Under the pieces are notes generated by a model. It was given only the letters and a program-made list of their open reading frames with translations. It was not told the origin of the DNA and made no database searches. A DNA stretch of 64,000 bases from Adineta steineri. Taxonomy: Eukaryota > Rotifera > Eurotatoria > Adinetida > Adinetidae. Positions 25,901 through 37,500 of the stretch are shown here, piece by piece; the first letter of the stretch is position 1, and each line of letters begins with the position of its first letter. The stretch covers positions 352,249 through 416,248 of the forward strand of contig CAJNOI010000062.1 in assembly GCA_905250115.1 (NCBI GenBank). The letters are read 5' to 3'. The position numbers were made by a program, and so were the translations under genes.

Positions 25901-27863
25901 GGGTGTTCGACCATCTTCATCACGTAAATCAACATTACCACCATATTTTAATAATATACGAACGATTGAAGCACGTCCAAAACAAGCAGCATAATGTAAT
26001 GATGATGAACGTTGACCACGATTAACATCAGCACCACGTCGACATAAATAATCAACCATTTCACGTGTACCAAATGCTGCAACCCAATTAAGCATTGTTT
26101 GACCAACATTATCAGTATAATTTATATCGATATTATTTTCTTCGATATAATTTATAAATGCTTGAAGATCACGTGAACGAATATATTCAATTATTTGTTG
26201 TTGTGAACGATCAGTTGGAGTAGCACTTGGAGCTGTAATTGAAGTTGATAATGTTTGTTCAGATGATTCACTTGTTGGAACTGATGAATTTGTTGTACGT
26301 GTCGTAGTACTTCCAGGACGAGGAAGGGCTTGACGTCCTAAAAGAATTTTTATAATATGATAGAGAGATGTAGAAAAAATATTTTAATCTTCACTTTAAT
26401 GACTTTTGATATTAGGAATATGATATTAATGTCAACTGATATTTTCAATCTATTTTAGAGTTTTTATTTTCTCGCGAACTGAATATTTGCCGATTATCAT
26501 AAAATAGTAAAGTAGAAGAGTGAGTAGGGAATCGATAAAATAAATCTCGCTACTTTCAGATAAGAATATAGTTCATAGAAATATGTTCTATCCATATATA
26601 AATCATACTAAACTTTCCAGAATTCCAACTATCTTAACTGTAACTAAAAGTAGACTATTTTATACTACTATCAATTTACGGATAAGCCGATAGAACGTAT
26701 CTCCTGCTATTATGATAAATATTTAACAAACCTTCAAAAAGTAAAACGATGAGTAAATCAAGAAATCGCATGATATCTAATACACATCGTTCATCACCAC
26801 TACATAAAGCTGCTTCAAGTGCGTCAGGAAGATCAGAACGAAGTAGATCATATGTTACTTTTGAACTACCACGACATAGAGTTGATAATAAACCTGTAAC
26901 AATTGAAAGATTTGTTGTTACACCACGTGCATTCGATACATTATGTGATTCTGTTGATGAAGTTTTTGAAACATGATGTAATGAACGAAGAAGAACATCT
27001 TTTAAACAATAACGCATTAATGGTTCAGGATCAACAGTTTTTCTTGCAAATCTATCAGCTAACGTTGCAAAACATCTTAATGCATTATCAGCTACAAATG
27101 CATCATCATGTAAAAGTAAATTTGATAATGACTCAATAGTTTGATCAAGTGTTGAAGAATTTTGTGGATCAATTTTACCAATTAATTTAACAACAACATT
27201 TAAAGCTGATTGTAATGAATCTTTATGTATAACTGAATAACAATTATTAATAAAATCAAGTACACAACGAAGACCATCTTGTTCATATATACTTGATGTT
27301 TCTCTTGAACATAAACGTTCAAAAACTTTGATAATTTGTTCAGCTAAATCTTTATTTGTACGATCTTCAATATCAACAGCTTGTAAACACGTACACATTG
27401 AACGTATAATTGTTGGATGTGAAGTAATTTTTTTTGCACAATCAACTGATACATCAAGAAAATAGGTTAATGCACGTGCTGTCACTTCGAGAACATGTGT
27501 TGGAGCTAATGGATCACTGAATATATCACAGAGAGCTATTATAAAATTAAAATAAATATATATGTCTATATGTATTTTGCTAAAAGTAGTTACCAGGAAG
27601 AAAAAGCCGAGGTTGATACCTAAAATAGAAATAAAAAAAAATTAAATAAACTTTTTTATTTAATACATACTGTTCAAAACATCGATCGATATTATCACTC
27701 ATTAAGACTAGCATGCCTAAAAATGAAATTTTACAAAACTAGACAATTTTATTATTCATTATATATACATACATAATTGTTCCAGTGCAATTATTTGAAG
27801 ATCACGCTCACCACTTCCATCTCCTTTAAGCCAAGTCAAAAGTTCATCTGGATCGGCTTCCAT
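16928..27863 (-). CDS. hectd1: HECTD1-type HECT E3 ubiquitin ligase
   Basis: A complete multi-exon gene. The start ATG is at 27863-27861 ([20 protein letters not shown]), preceded by TTTTTCTAG, and the stop is at 16928. First exons: 27863-27773, 27716-27671, then a short exon ending near 27596. Order of parts: armadillo-like N-terminus (to ~26740); ankyrin repeats (~26125-25860, e.g. [10 protein letters not shown]); a long helical region (25800-23440); the conserved block [17 protein letters not shown] (~22890-22840); a SUN-like jelly roll (~22710-22300, [20 protein letters not shown]); Ser/Thr- and Asp/Glu-rich linkers (22150-20280); then the C-terminal HECT domain with [14 protein letters not shown] and catalytic motif [12 protein letters not shown], whose Cys codon is 17024-17026. 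This architecture is that of HECTD1. I do not see an exon for the MIB/HERC2 domain that vertebrate HECTD1 has after the SUN-like part. It ligates ubiquitin to substrates through a Cys thioester. At least three small transposons sit in its introns. Confidence 0.93.
19340..19669. mobile_element. Mutator-like MITE with GACTTCA-rich internal array
   Basis: The element starts AAGGGGGTAA and ends TTACCCCTT, and is flanked on both sides by the 10-mer GGAAGTCATC (19330-19339 and 19670-19679), a perfect target-site duplication. The left ~190 bp are a degenerate array of roughly 10-14 bp units built on AGACTTCAAG, and the right end carries GAAGTCTC in inverse orientation. A 9-11 bp duplication is characteristic of Mutator-like elements. 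It lies in an intron of the HECTD1-type gene. Confidence 0.8.
23195..23365. mobile_element. TA-flanked MITE (Tc1/mariner-like)
   Basis: Imperfect terminal repeats CTGAGATCGAGACTC (left) and CCGAGACCGAATCTC (right, reverse complement) are each bordered by TA (23193-23194 and 23366-23367). Non-coding, in a HECTD1 intron. Confidence 0.5.
24370..24653. mobile_element. GC-rich hAT-like MITE
   Basis: The ends TAGGGTCCGGCGGGACCGT (left) and TAGGATTCGGCGGGACGGT (right, reverse complement) are near-identical. The flanking 8-mers CTGACTAA (24362-24369) and CCGGCTAA (24654-24661) match at six of eight. The GC content is far above that of the host intron. GGGAC/GGGAT motifs recur inside. Confidence 0.7.
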
Positions 27864-28347
27864 TATTATATTACTGTTACTTTTCAATGCATATATATAT
27901 CTATATATCTAGAAAAAATAATTTAATCGTATAAATAAAGTTATGATGACTAGTATTAACTATTTCTCAAAATCATTTGAAATGATAGATAATCGTTATT
28001 TATAGTGATTATTCAGTGATGATGTTAGTCATGGTTTGATTGATAAAAATCCCAATGAAAATTCGAGAAGTTTTCCTATTTGAATCATACCTAAATGTAC
28101 TCGTTTTATTATTTTTTTTTCGATTTAAGTTGTGAAAGAAGATCAGCTGTTCTTTTTCACTTCATTTAACTACATCATCGACCTCTATGATATTTTACGT
28201 ATATATATTTTCTATACATAAGTGACATCTATAGAAAAAATAGATAAAAATATAATATATTTTTATTAATTAGATTATATAAAAAATACATTACATATAG
28301 ATCAAAAAAATATATACATATAATAATTCCTATTATAATATTCATTA
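27864..28347. other. Upstream region of HECTD1-type gene
   Basis: AT-rich spacer of ~480 bp between the HECTD1 start and the 3' end of the F-box gene, both on the minus strand. TTTTTCTAG at about 27910 is a possible splice acceptor before the HECTD1 start codon. No other feature. Confidence 0.45.
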
Positions 28348-30074
28348 TTATAGTTGATTTCCAAACCATATATAATAATGACAATCATCAGTAACATGAA
28401 TAAAATCTGAATTATGAATTATTGTTGGTGCATGTTCAATCCAAGATATTGGATTATTATTAATTGATGATCGACTCCATGGATTATAACGAATATGTAA
28501 ACTACGTAATTGTTTCATACGTCGTAAAATTGGAAGTATTGTATTTGGATTTGCTGATATAGCTAATGATAAATGTTTACATGATTTATTAAAAATACGA
28601 ACAAGTGATGTAAGAAGACGTACGCTTACATCACCAAGTTCATATTCATCTGAAAAGTAACGAGATATAGTTAACGATTGAATTTGTCGAGATAATAAAT
28701 CACACACAGTATTATTTGTAAATTTATCTGTTAATTTCATTAGAACTGATATTGGTAATATTAATGAATGAAGTTGTGGTGAATTTAGAAGAAATTGTGC
28801 AAAATCTAATGATGTCATATGTAAAGTTCTTCGAAATTCAACATGATGTAAATTCGTTAATGTAAAATACCAATTTGTTGGCAGTGCTGTTTTAAGAATC
28901 AGTTGCTTAACATAAGTCGATAGAAAACCTTGATCAGGCATACGACATTTTTCATTAAATAATAATGTTTTAACTTTTTCATACGAATTATATTTTATCT
29001 TATCAATATCATTCGCATTTAAAGTTGATAGACTTGTATCAAAGGAAGTGATATTAATTGGCATTTCTTTAAAAGCAAATGGTAAACTATAGAGAGTACC
29101 TCCAGTTGAATATCGACAATCAATATCACAACGAATAAACCAAGATTTTTCATATAAATAGAATGGTGTAGAAAATGAAGCTATAACATCTTTCATATCA
29201 TTAGATGTACTATGATAGGATTGAAAAGGAAAACAAAATTGAAATATTTTTAAAAATGGTAGACATGATTGAATTATTTCTTCCCAAATTTTACCATTTG
29301 GTAATGGACTACGACTACCTTTATCATATAAAATAAGTTTAGTTAATTGTGACAATTGCCGAAGACAAGTTCGTATATTATCTCCATCGTTTTCCTCGAT
29401 ATAGAATATTTTAAGTTGTGTTAATGTTGTTGGTAATGTTACTGGATTACGACCATGAAAACAATTATATTTTATTGTAAATTCAAGTTTTTCAAGATGA
29501 GGGAAATTCTATGAATATAAATAATCGAAAAAAAAAAGATTTTGAAATGTAATTCACTTACCATTATCCAATCAGTATGTTTACATGCATTGATTACAAG
29601 TCGTTTTAATGATGGTAATTCTAATGATTGCATATTTTCTCCACAAATATTTCCAATAGTTAATGAAATAAGTTGATCATATGATATAAGTGGTGAGAAA
29701 TATTCTACTATAAGTTTAGATTCTATGTTTATAAGAGAAAGAACTTGTAATTGTGAAAGATATTGTAAAGGAGAATATAGTTGAGAGAAAAGTCTAATTT
29801 GTCCAGGTGTTTGATCATTATTTGAAAGACACAATGATTGCCATTGTTGAATATCATGATGTTTAGTAATATAATCAAATTTAAGTTTACTTACAGATTG
29901 AAAATCAAATGTATTAACGTAATTAAGTAGAAGATTTTGAAAACGATAATTTAGTTGTGAAAAAGCATAGGTTGCATCTACACCAGTTAAATATCCGAAA
30001 ATTTCAACAAAAAGTTCATTAGGTAATCGTTCAAGACATGTATAATCGGGTTTGAAACGCTTTGATGTACTCAT
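28348..30074 (-). CDS. F-box protein with leucine-rich C-terminal region
   Basis: Two exons, 30074-29562 and 29508-28348, are separated by a 53 bp intron. The ATG at 30074 opens MSTSKRFKPDYTCLERLPNE. Residues ~14-45 are a classic F-box (LERLPNELFVEIFGYLTGVD...F..LN), which would bind Skp1 in an SCF ubiquitin ligase. The remaining ~510 residues hold irregular Leu-rich strand-helix units (for example LPSLKRLVINAC, LTQLKIFYIEE, LHSLILPIS, MKQLRSLHIRY), consistent with a degenerate LRR substrate-binding fold. F-box/LRR families are strongly expanded in bdelloid rotifers (general knowledge). The substrate is unknown. Confidence 0.85.
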
Positions 30075-30853
30075 GATGAATAATAAATTGTAAAGTACGA
30101 TAGTGTGAATATATCGAGAAAAAAACAACGTGTAGAGTAAATGTGATTACATTCTCTTGTTATGTGTTTTTTTTACATATTTACTATAGTTTTTATCGAG
30201 TAATATGATTCATTAAAGTAAAAGAATGGAGAAAAAATTTTGTCGGAAGAAAAAGAAAAGCAGTTAAAAATAAAAAAACAATTTAAGTAACATGAATCAT
30301 AAGTTGGAAATTTTCGAGTATGATAATATTAATAGAATTTGCACTACCTAGTAAATATGACCTGTTTAATACTTCCTATTTTCTAATACAAATAATAAAC
30401 AATGTTAATAAAATTATTTCAGTCATGTATCATATTAACTATTAATTGTAGATATATTAATCAGATTATTTAGTGCAACTAATCATTCAATCTGATTGAG
30501 TATAGATATACGAATGTGAGTGTAAGTATACGTATAGTACTTACCATACGTCTATTCATACTCAGTCGAACTCTGTAATAGTAAGTGTGGATGTAGTATC
30601 CACCCATGTTTATGAATTCGTGACTGAAATAAGTTATATATATATTCAGTGAAGCTAGTTGCTCAGTATTATTGATACTCAGTTAATTGGTATTGATGCA
30701 TACCTGATACACCTTTCTACATATGTATTAACGATGTGACTTAACTTAGTCAGTCTTCTATAGTAATACTCAAAATTTCTTGAGAAAAAGGGGGTCGTCC
30801 AAAAATCATCACTTTTTACTCCTACTAGAAGTGTCGTAATATCAAAGTCCCTG

Positions 30854-30953
30854 NNNNNNNNNNNNNNNNNNNNNNNNNNNNNNNNNNNNNNNNNNNNNNN
30901 NNNNNNNNNNNNNNNNNNNNNNNNNNNNNNNNNNNNNNNNNNNNNNNNNNNNN
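30854..30953. other. Assembly gap (100 N)
   Basis: Exactly 100 N, of unknown true length, in intergenic sequence. The left border reads GGGGGTCGTCCAAAAATCAT, which is not like the flanks and may be the edge of a repeat that broke the assembly. Confidence 0.95.
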
Positions 30954-31261
30954 ATATATATAAGAGTGCATATATGTGCACTGAATAAGTGCAAAAAGAA
31001 AGAAGGCAAAAATCGCGAACGTGGAAGACTAAATGGATGACGCTGCAGGAAAACTTTATTATATTCTCTTGCTGTTATGTTTTCAATTGATGAGGGTCTA
31101 TCTAATATACTCTATCTCACACGTTCAAATTTAATAAAAAATTAATATTTTACAATTTTATAATTATTTTCTTAATTAGTTAGTCATTTTACACAAAGAA
31201 ACAAGGTAATCACTTAAGATATTAATGCATTTCTCTTTCTATTCATATTGTTAAAAAGGCG

Positions 31262-31274
31262 GTTGCTTAGCAAC
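31262..31274. promoter_or_regulatory. X-box-like palindrome (RFX-type site)
   Basis: GTTGCTTAGCAAC is a near-perfect dyad matching the RFX X-box consensus GTNRCC-n-RGYAAC except at one half-site base. It is ~1.2 kb upstream of the F-box gene start and ~0.7 kb beyond the 3' end of the BTB gene, so the target is unclear and chance occurrence is possible. Confidence 0.25.
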
Positions 31275-32000
31275 GAGCTCAGTAATGGCAGATTAATTTT
31301 TTTAATAATTAAAATGCCGTAGCTAAAACTTTTGATAATTAATTTCGATTACTTTTTTTTTGAGAATTATCAGCATATGTACTTCTGATACTGATTCGAT
31401 ATTTTTTATTAATGTAAATCTCTCTCTAATATTATTTATTTATGTGAAGCTGAAAGAAAAATTCGATCTATTTATATATTTATTAACATATGCAAACTAA
31501 AATCGTTACTATGCACGATTGAAAAGATCAGAGAAACAATTCTTTCCAGTGAATATCGATTGATTATTTGTTACTAATCGAGAAGAATCTTCTCTTAAAT
31601 AATTCTTAGTTATATATTTGATTTTTGCTTGAAAATCTCTATATATAAATATATATTTCTTCACTATGTACATTGAATAATGTAATTACTTTTCTATTCT
31701 TCTTCAAATATAAATTCAATTTATTTGAAAAGTCCAATCTTTTGATTTGTAATTGATAATTTCAATGAACATATTCATTTACTTACACAAGACATATATT
31801 GACAATGAACAAACATTTAAAAAAAAGAGAGTAAATGCTATCATTGATGACATGTTCTTTGTTTATTATAAAAGACGTATTGGTGAAAATTTTGTATTAC
31901 CATTTGATATGAACGGAAAAAAAATGTTTTTGTTATCTATTTTATTATCACACAAAATATATTTTTTAATGGGTAAGTTCTTTTTTTTTTGAAGAAATTC

Positions 32001-33779
32001 TTAATCGAAAGGTTCAATACTAACTACTCGTGTCATTGTCATATGATCATTCGGATTATTATTTATCATGAGTGGACGTTTTGATACACCAGTTTTTGTA
32101 GGTGGTGGTGTTGGTATTCTTTCTTGAGTATTTCTATTACCGGTACGATGATGTATAGTTGGAAAAATACGATTTGGTTCATTTAAATTAACTGGACGAC
32201 GATAATTATCGACATCCGAATTTTGTCGGTTACTAGCTGGTTGCATATTACGTGTAATTGGTGGTATAGGTCGTCGATTACTATTCATACTACTTTGTTT
32301 TGTTGGACTTTCTCGATCTATAATTGATGAAAGATTTGAATCATTACGTTGTGGATAAGGACCACCAGGTATATCCATATTTGTTTCAGGTGATTGTACT
32401 AATCGAACTGATTTAAGTATAGAAGGTGGACCAGATTGTCCAGATCTTGATGATAGAGGTAGAATACGACGTGCAGGTGTTACAATTCTTTGTTGAACGG
32501 GATTGTCATATAATTGACTTAATGCACGAAGACTTTCCGATGCTACTGTTGGTTCATTAAAAACATCGGGTATATATGCTGATCGTACAGGTGTTGGATG
32601 TTCAACTCGATTTTCATATAATTCCGGTACAAGATCAATATATTGTGTTTTAAATGTTTTCCATTTTTCTGTACGTTTGATTTTTTCTGCATGACGATTA
32701 ATTAAACGTATACATGCTAATTTAAGTGCTTCCGAACTTGCTTCATGTGCACATATTAACATTTCAATAGCATTATCAACTGTTAAACGATATAGAAGAA
32801 AATCAGCTATTTGTTTTTTTAATTTTTCTAATTCAAAACGTTTTGCAACTATTAATAAATCCGGTGCATTTTGTAATGTTATTAAACAACGATTTGTATA
32901 CATAAAATTTAATATTTCATTCATAACTTCTGAATGAATATCATCAATACTTATTTGTAAAACATAATCATCATTGGTATTTGATTCATGATATTCAGCA
33001 ATAAGATGACGAAACCATGATGAACGTCCACCTAGTTTTTTAAGAAACAAAAAATAGAAATTTATTATTATTAGAATTTATTATTTACCAAGAACACATC
33101 GATGTACTTGAAGTTTAACATCATCTTGACATTGAATTAATGTATCATAAAATAAACCATTTCTTAATACACTAAATAAATCACCTTCTAAATCTTTTAA
33201 TCCATATAAATTCCGTTCACTTTCAATTTGTGCATCTCGAGCAGTAGGTAAACCATTTTGATCGTAAGCATACATTGATGGTGTTTGATTTGATATAGAA
33301 CCACTTACGGAATATATATCATCACCATTTTCAAGAATTGAACTTTCAGATCCATCACGTTTTATACCAAATTCATCGACACTTATCGAATTTTGTGTAT
33401 CAGCTATTGATTTATATATAATTTGTTCATTTTCACCACAATTTTGTAAACGTAAATGATAATAAAGTCGTTCTCGTTTACAATAATAACGTATAACAAA
33501 TGTTGCACTATTACAAAACGGACATAACGCTCGAAGACGAACACGACCTGTTGTTGTAGGTTGTGCTTGTTGTTTTCTATATGATACAAGCATACCAGGT
33601 GCTGATTTATTTTGATTATCAATATTAATTCCGTTATTTATATTGTTTGTTGATATTGGATCAAGTAAAGATTCATCTGTAACTTGAAATGGAATTAATG
33701 ATCGACATCGTTCACAATGAAGTGATTCAAATAGAAGATATCCATGACAAGTACAAATTGTTTGAATTGATATAAACAT
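32001..33779 (-). CDS. BTB-BACK protein with N-terminal Cys-rich region
   Basis: Two exons, 33779-33089 and 33031-32001, with a 57 bp intron splitting a Gly codon. I prefer the Met at 33779 (MFISIQTICTCHG) over one six codons upstream, which lies in a poorer context; both are in frame. The N-terminus has Cys/His pairs (CTCHG, HCERC, LCPFC) that may bind zinc. The BTB fold starts at about 'LRNGLFYDTLIQC' and crosses the splice (VHRCVLGGRSSWFRHLI), then runs to the BACK-like helices (NAIEMLICAHEASSEALKLACIRLI). The C-terminal ~200 residues are disordered and Pro/Ser/Arg-rich. There are no Kelch repeats. BTB-BACK proteins usually dimerise and many are Cullin-3 adaptors (family knowledge); the substrate is unknown. 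Confidence 0.85.
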
Positions 33780-34199
33780 TATTAAATGGTAACACAAAAA
33801 AAAATAATATTTTCTTCTTGTTACTTCAAATTTTCTTTTTCTTGAATAGAATTATGATGTTTGATTAATATGGAAACAAAATTGAATATGAAATTTTCTC
33901 CTCCCACTTTTTCTTTGTTTGTTGATTATTAATAAAATTTTATAAGGTATCTTTTTTTTGTATTATCGGTATTCATATACCTTTTATTCGGAAGAAAAAA
34001 AAGAATCATAAGACCTTCATACATTGATTGGTAGCTTTCATTTTATCAAAATAAATCGTTGATGATAAATATACTACGATTAGTCATTTAATGCAAAGAT
34101 TTAAATTTTTATTTTATCTGATATTCATCATGAGTTCTGTTTTATATAAGATAATTGATTCAGATCATGTATACTGGTATATATGGACATGCTTTTGAT
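33780..34199. other. Intergenic, nothing recognised
   Basis: AT-rich spacer between the divergent BTB gene and the myosin-tail gene. No coding signal. Confidence 0.4.
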
Positions 34200-34427
34200 T
34201 AAGGAGCTGCGAGTCCACGTTTTTGTTTTTTTTATGTGCTTGACTAAACCAATAGGTTTATATATTAGTTATTTATTGGCGACTCTAAGAATAAACATAA
34301 AGAAAAAGCTTTTTTTTCTATTTTTTTTCACGTGACTGTATTAGCGATCGAAGCTAAATTCAAATTAATGCAAACCGGATCGGAACTAAAATCAAGATAT
34401 GGGCGCGGAAGGACCCACAGCTTCCTA
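34200..34427. mobile_element. hAT-like MITE with perfect 8-bp target-site duplication
   Basis: The left end TAAGGAGCTGCGAGTCC and the right end (reverse complement) TAGGAAGCTGTGGGTCC are inverted repeats. CTTTTGAT occurs directly on both sides (34192-34199 and 34428-34435), an exact 8-bp duplication as hAT transposases make. It lies ~110 bp upstream of the putative myosin-tail start. Confidence 0.8.
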
Positions 34428-34536
34428 CTTTTGATAATGGGCTTGTGTAATTTATTAATTTGATTCGATATGGATAGAACTGTAATTGATATTAGAATCT
34501 CACTTGTATATTTAAATTATTATATAATATATAAAA

Positions 34537-37500
34537 ATGGCGGAATATTCTAATAGTAATAACATAGAGCGTGCAAATCTAAAGAAACAGTGTGTCTGTA
34601 ATATTAACAATAAAATATGTATGACGTAATTATCTAATATTGACAATATTACATATTTGTTCAAGCAATTTCTATACAATGATGATGATTATATGACTTT
34701 AAATGTGATAGATTTAATTGAATTCTATCTAGTCAACCGTATTTTTTTACTCGTGCGTAAGATCTGTTTTTTTATTGATTTAAATCTATTCAATTCTAGA
34801 TATTTTATTATTTTGCTAAAATTAAATTCACACTGGCGTCGTCAACTACAGATAATAAGTTTCTTCTATCAGACGAGAAACAAGATTTAAAACTTATTCC
34901 AATTAATCCAAATGTATGTTTTGCAACAACAACTTCAGTATCATCTATAAAGAATTCTAATCAAACAAGAATATCAACATCATGTAATTTAAATACATCT
35001 ACTTTTGTACCAATGATTGATCTTCATGGAAAAAAATATTTTCCTGTTTATTTAAACCAACCAAGCGATGATAAAGATCAGGTATTAAAGTATTGTTTTT
35101 TTTGTTTTTAAATCTTGATATATATAATTTTAGATAAATACAAATAAATCAATTCCACCAGCACCACCATTATTGAAATCAAATGTTTATCTTGAACGTC
35201 TTGTAATATCACAAATCGGTTTAGTACCAACTAAACGTGATCGAAAACCATTCGAAATAACAAAAAATCATGAGTAAAGATACATGATATCGGAGAGATA
35301 AACCATTTGTTTTTTGAATAGGCAACATGTGAAAAAACCTTCGAATGTCGTCACTCAACGTCCATCTGAAGTTTATAAAAATCAACGAGCTAAAACTATT
35401 CGTGTTGGTAAAATTTGTTGGCCGCCACCACTTTATTCCGAAGAAACTGAAAATATCAATCAACAAAAGTTTCCTATTCTTTATTTTTTTTTTCTATTCA
35501 TACAATCTCTTATTTGTTTCAAGACAAATACTTGTACAACGTCGTATTCAAGATGAAATTCATACAAATGAACAATTATCAACAATTCAAGATGAAAATA
35601 TTGTTCATGATCAAAAATCAATGTTTGTATTTAAATTCTGCTTCTTTTTTGTTGTATTCATTAATCAATAAAACTTAGGCTTGGTAAAGAAAATTTTCAA
35701 CAGCATGACAATCAATCATCATTTGTAGGTATGAACATCTTATTCTATTTGATTAACGATTATCCCTTTATGTCAATAAGGATCATGAGTTTATAATGAA
35801 TCAATTAACTTTGATTTTCTTTTTTTTCTTCTTCATTCTCATCATATGGTTGAAAGAGAGATGCATACTGATACTAATCATGATGTTGGGAAATTAATAA
35901 ATTATTTTGAAAATTATATTAATGATTTAAATCAAGATTTAAAAGTAAATACTCAAGAAAAAATACCTTCAATTATTTTACCGACAATTATTGATGAAAA
36001 TGAACCAGTGCAGAAAAATCGAACATTTTCCGATGATATTTATGATCGTCTTGATTACCAAACATTCAGAACTACAAAGACATATTCAAATTGTGAACAA
36101 TTATCAATTAAAAGTACGAAACGACGGCATCATCATACAAATAAAAAACGCTTACATCGTCGTTGTGCACCAACCTATATTAAAGAATTAAAAGCTTATT
36201 TAGCACATCGTGAATCATCTATAAGTGATATTGTTAAAATATCTGATGTAAAAAAATTTAATAATGTCCTTGTTTGGTTATCAAATCAAACAACATCACC
36301 ATCTTTAATCGAAACATCAATACCAACGCCAATATCATTAATTAAAACAGATAGTCAAAATATAAATCATCATTCATCATCGATTACAACTGATTCTGTT
36401 ATTGCTATAACACAAGAAATTTCACAGTCATATTCAGGCGTGCTATTTTAATTTTTGTTTCATTTGAAATTAAATTAGATTTCAATAACGTTTTATTTTT
36501 ATTTATTTAGATCCTACTCCAACATTTACAGATGAAGCATATACAAGTAAATCATCGTCAAGACAATCACTTAGTTATCTAACTTATGATAATATTCAAT
36601 GGAAATTAAAAATTCGAAAAGAAGTAATAAGATGAAATTTGTACAAAACGTATTATTAGAATATACAGCGCGGTTGTGGATCACTCGTTCGGGACTACCC
36701 TGCTTAGGTAGTCAATATCCCACCCTAGTTCAAATCGGAATATTCAACTGAGGTTTGAGCTCGAGGGAGTATTCTATGGTTTTCAAAACGAATTACTAGT
36801 AAACCTTCGATGTTGGACAGTGTATGTACGTGGGATGTGGATATTCGATGCACCCTTAAACATACTTTCGCCCTTATCCTCACTAAGCCATACGTCTGCA
36901 ACGTTTTGTCTAGTCACCATATTCCGAGAAGATCTTACGATTATACATAATAAAATTTGAAAAATCATATAGAAATTTTGTTAATTTTTCTAGGTATTTT
37001 CACCTGGTGAAACGTTTGATGAACCAACTCTAATTGAATTATTATATTTACAAATTCTACATGATTTATTTTCATTAGCATGTATTCGTATCAATGATGC
37101 AGAACGGACAAATATGAAAATATTTTTATGTAAGTTATATGTACTTTTAGAAAGAGGAATTTTAAATAAATTGTTCGATTTTAGCTACACATGGTATTGT
37201 AACTATTGGTGATATTAATTTAATAGAAATTTTATCTACAAAGAAAACTATTATTGAACAAGCACGTCAATGGTCAATCTATTTTTGTCGATTATTTCCA
37301 ATTTCTGTATGCATATTTTAATTGTGATATAGTCGAATATGAATTTTTATTTTAGATACCAAAAATTCATTCGAATGTAGTACAAATATTAGGTATATCA
37401 CATTCTGGTATTCGATTAATTAAACAAAATCGAACAACAACAACAAATGGAACTTCATTAAAAGTATTTAAAACATATTCGTTTGATGTATTTCAACATG

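Larger units (their letters stand above)
30075..32000. other. Intergenic with assembly gap
   Basis: AT-rich region containing the N gap 30854-30953, an imperfect hairpin at about 30496-30568 and a palindromic X-box-like site at 31262-31274. The small plus-strand frame 31753-31992 has no recognisable domain and is not called. Confidence 0.45.

Noticed and set aside
30679..30981. ORF spanning the N gap
   Set aside because: One third of it is N; the remaining codons show no coding pattern.
31753..31992. Plus-strand ORF of 79 codons beside the BTB gene 3' end
   Set aside because: No domain, no partner exons and a composition close to background; a possible GTAAGT at its end is not enough.
36660..36740. 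Functional tRNA gene
   Set aside because: Boxes are present, but I cannot form an acceptor stem or a normal anticodon arm; kept only as a SINE candidate.
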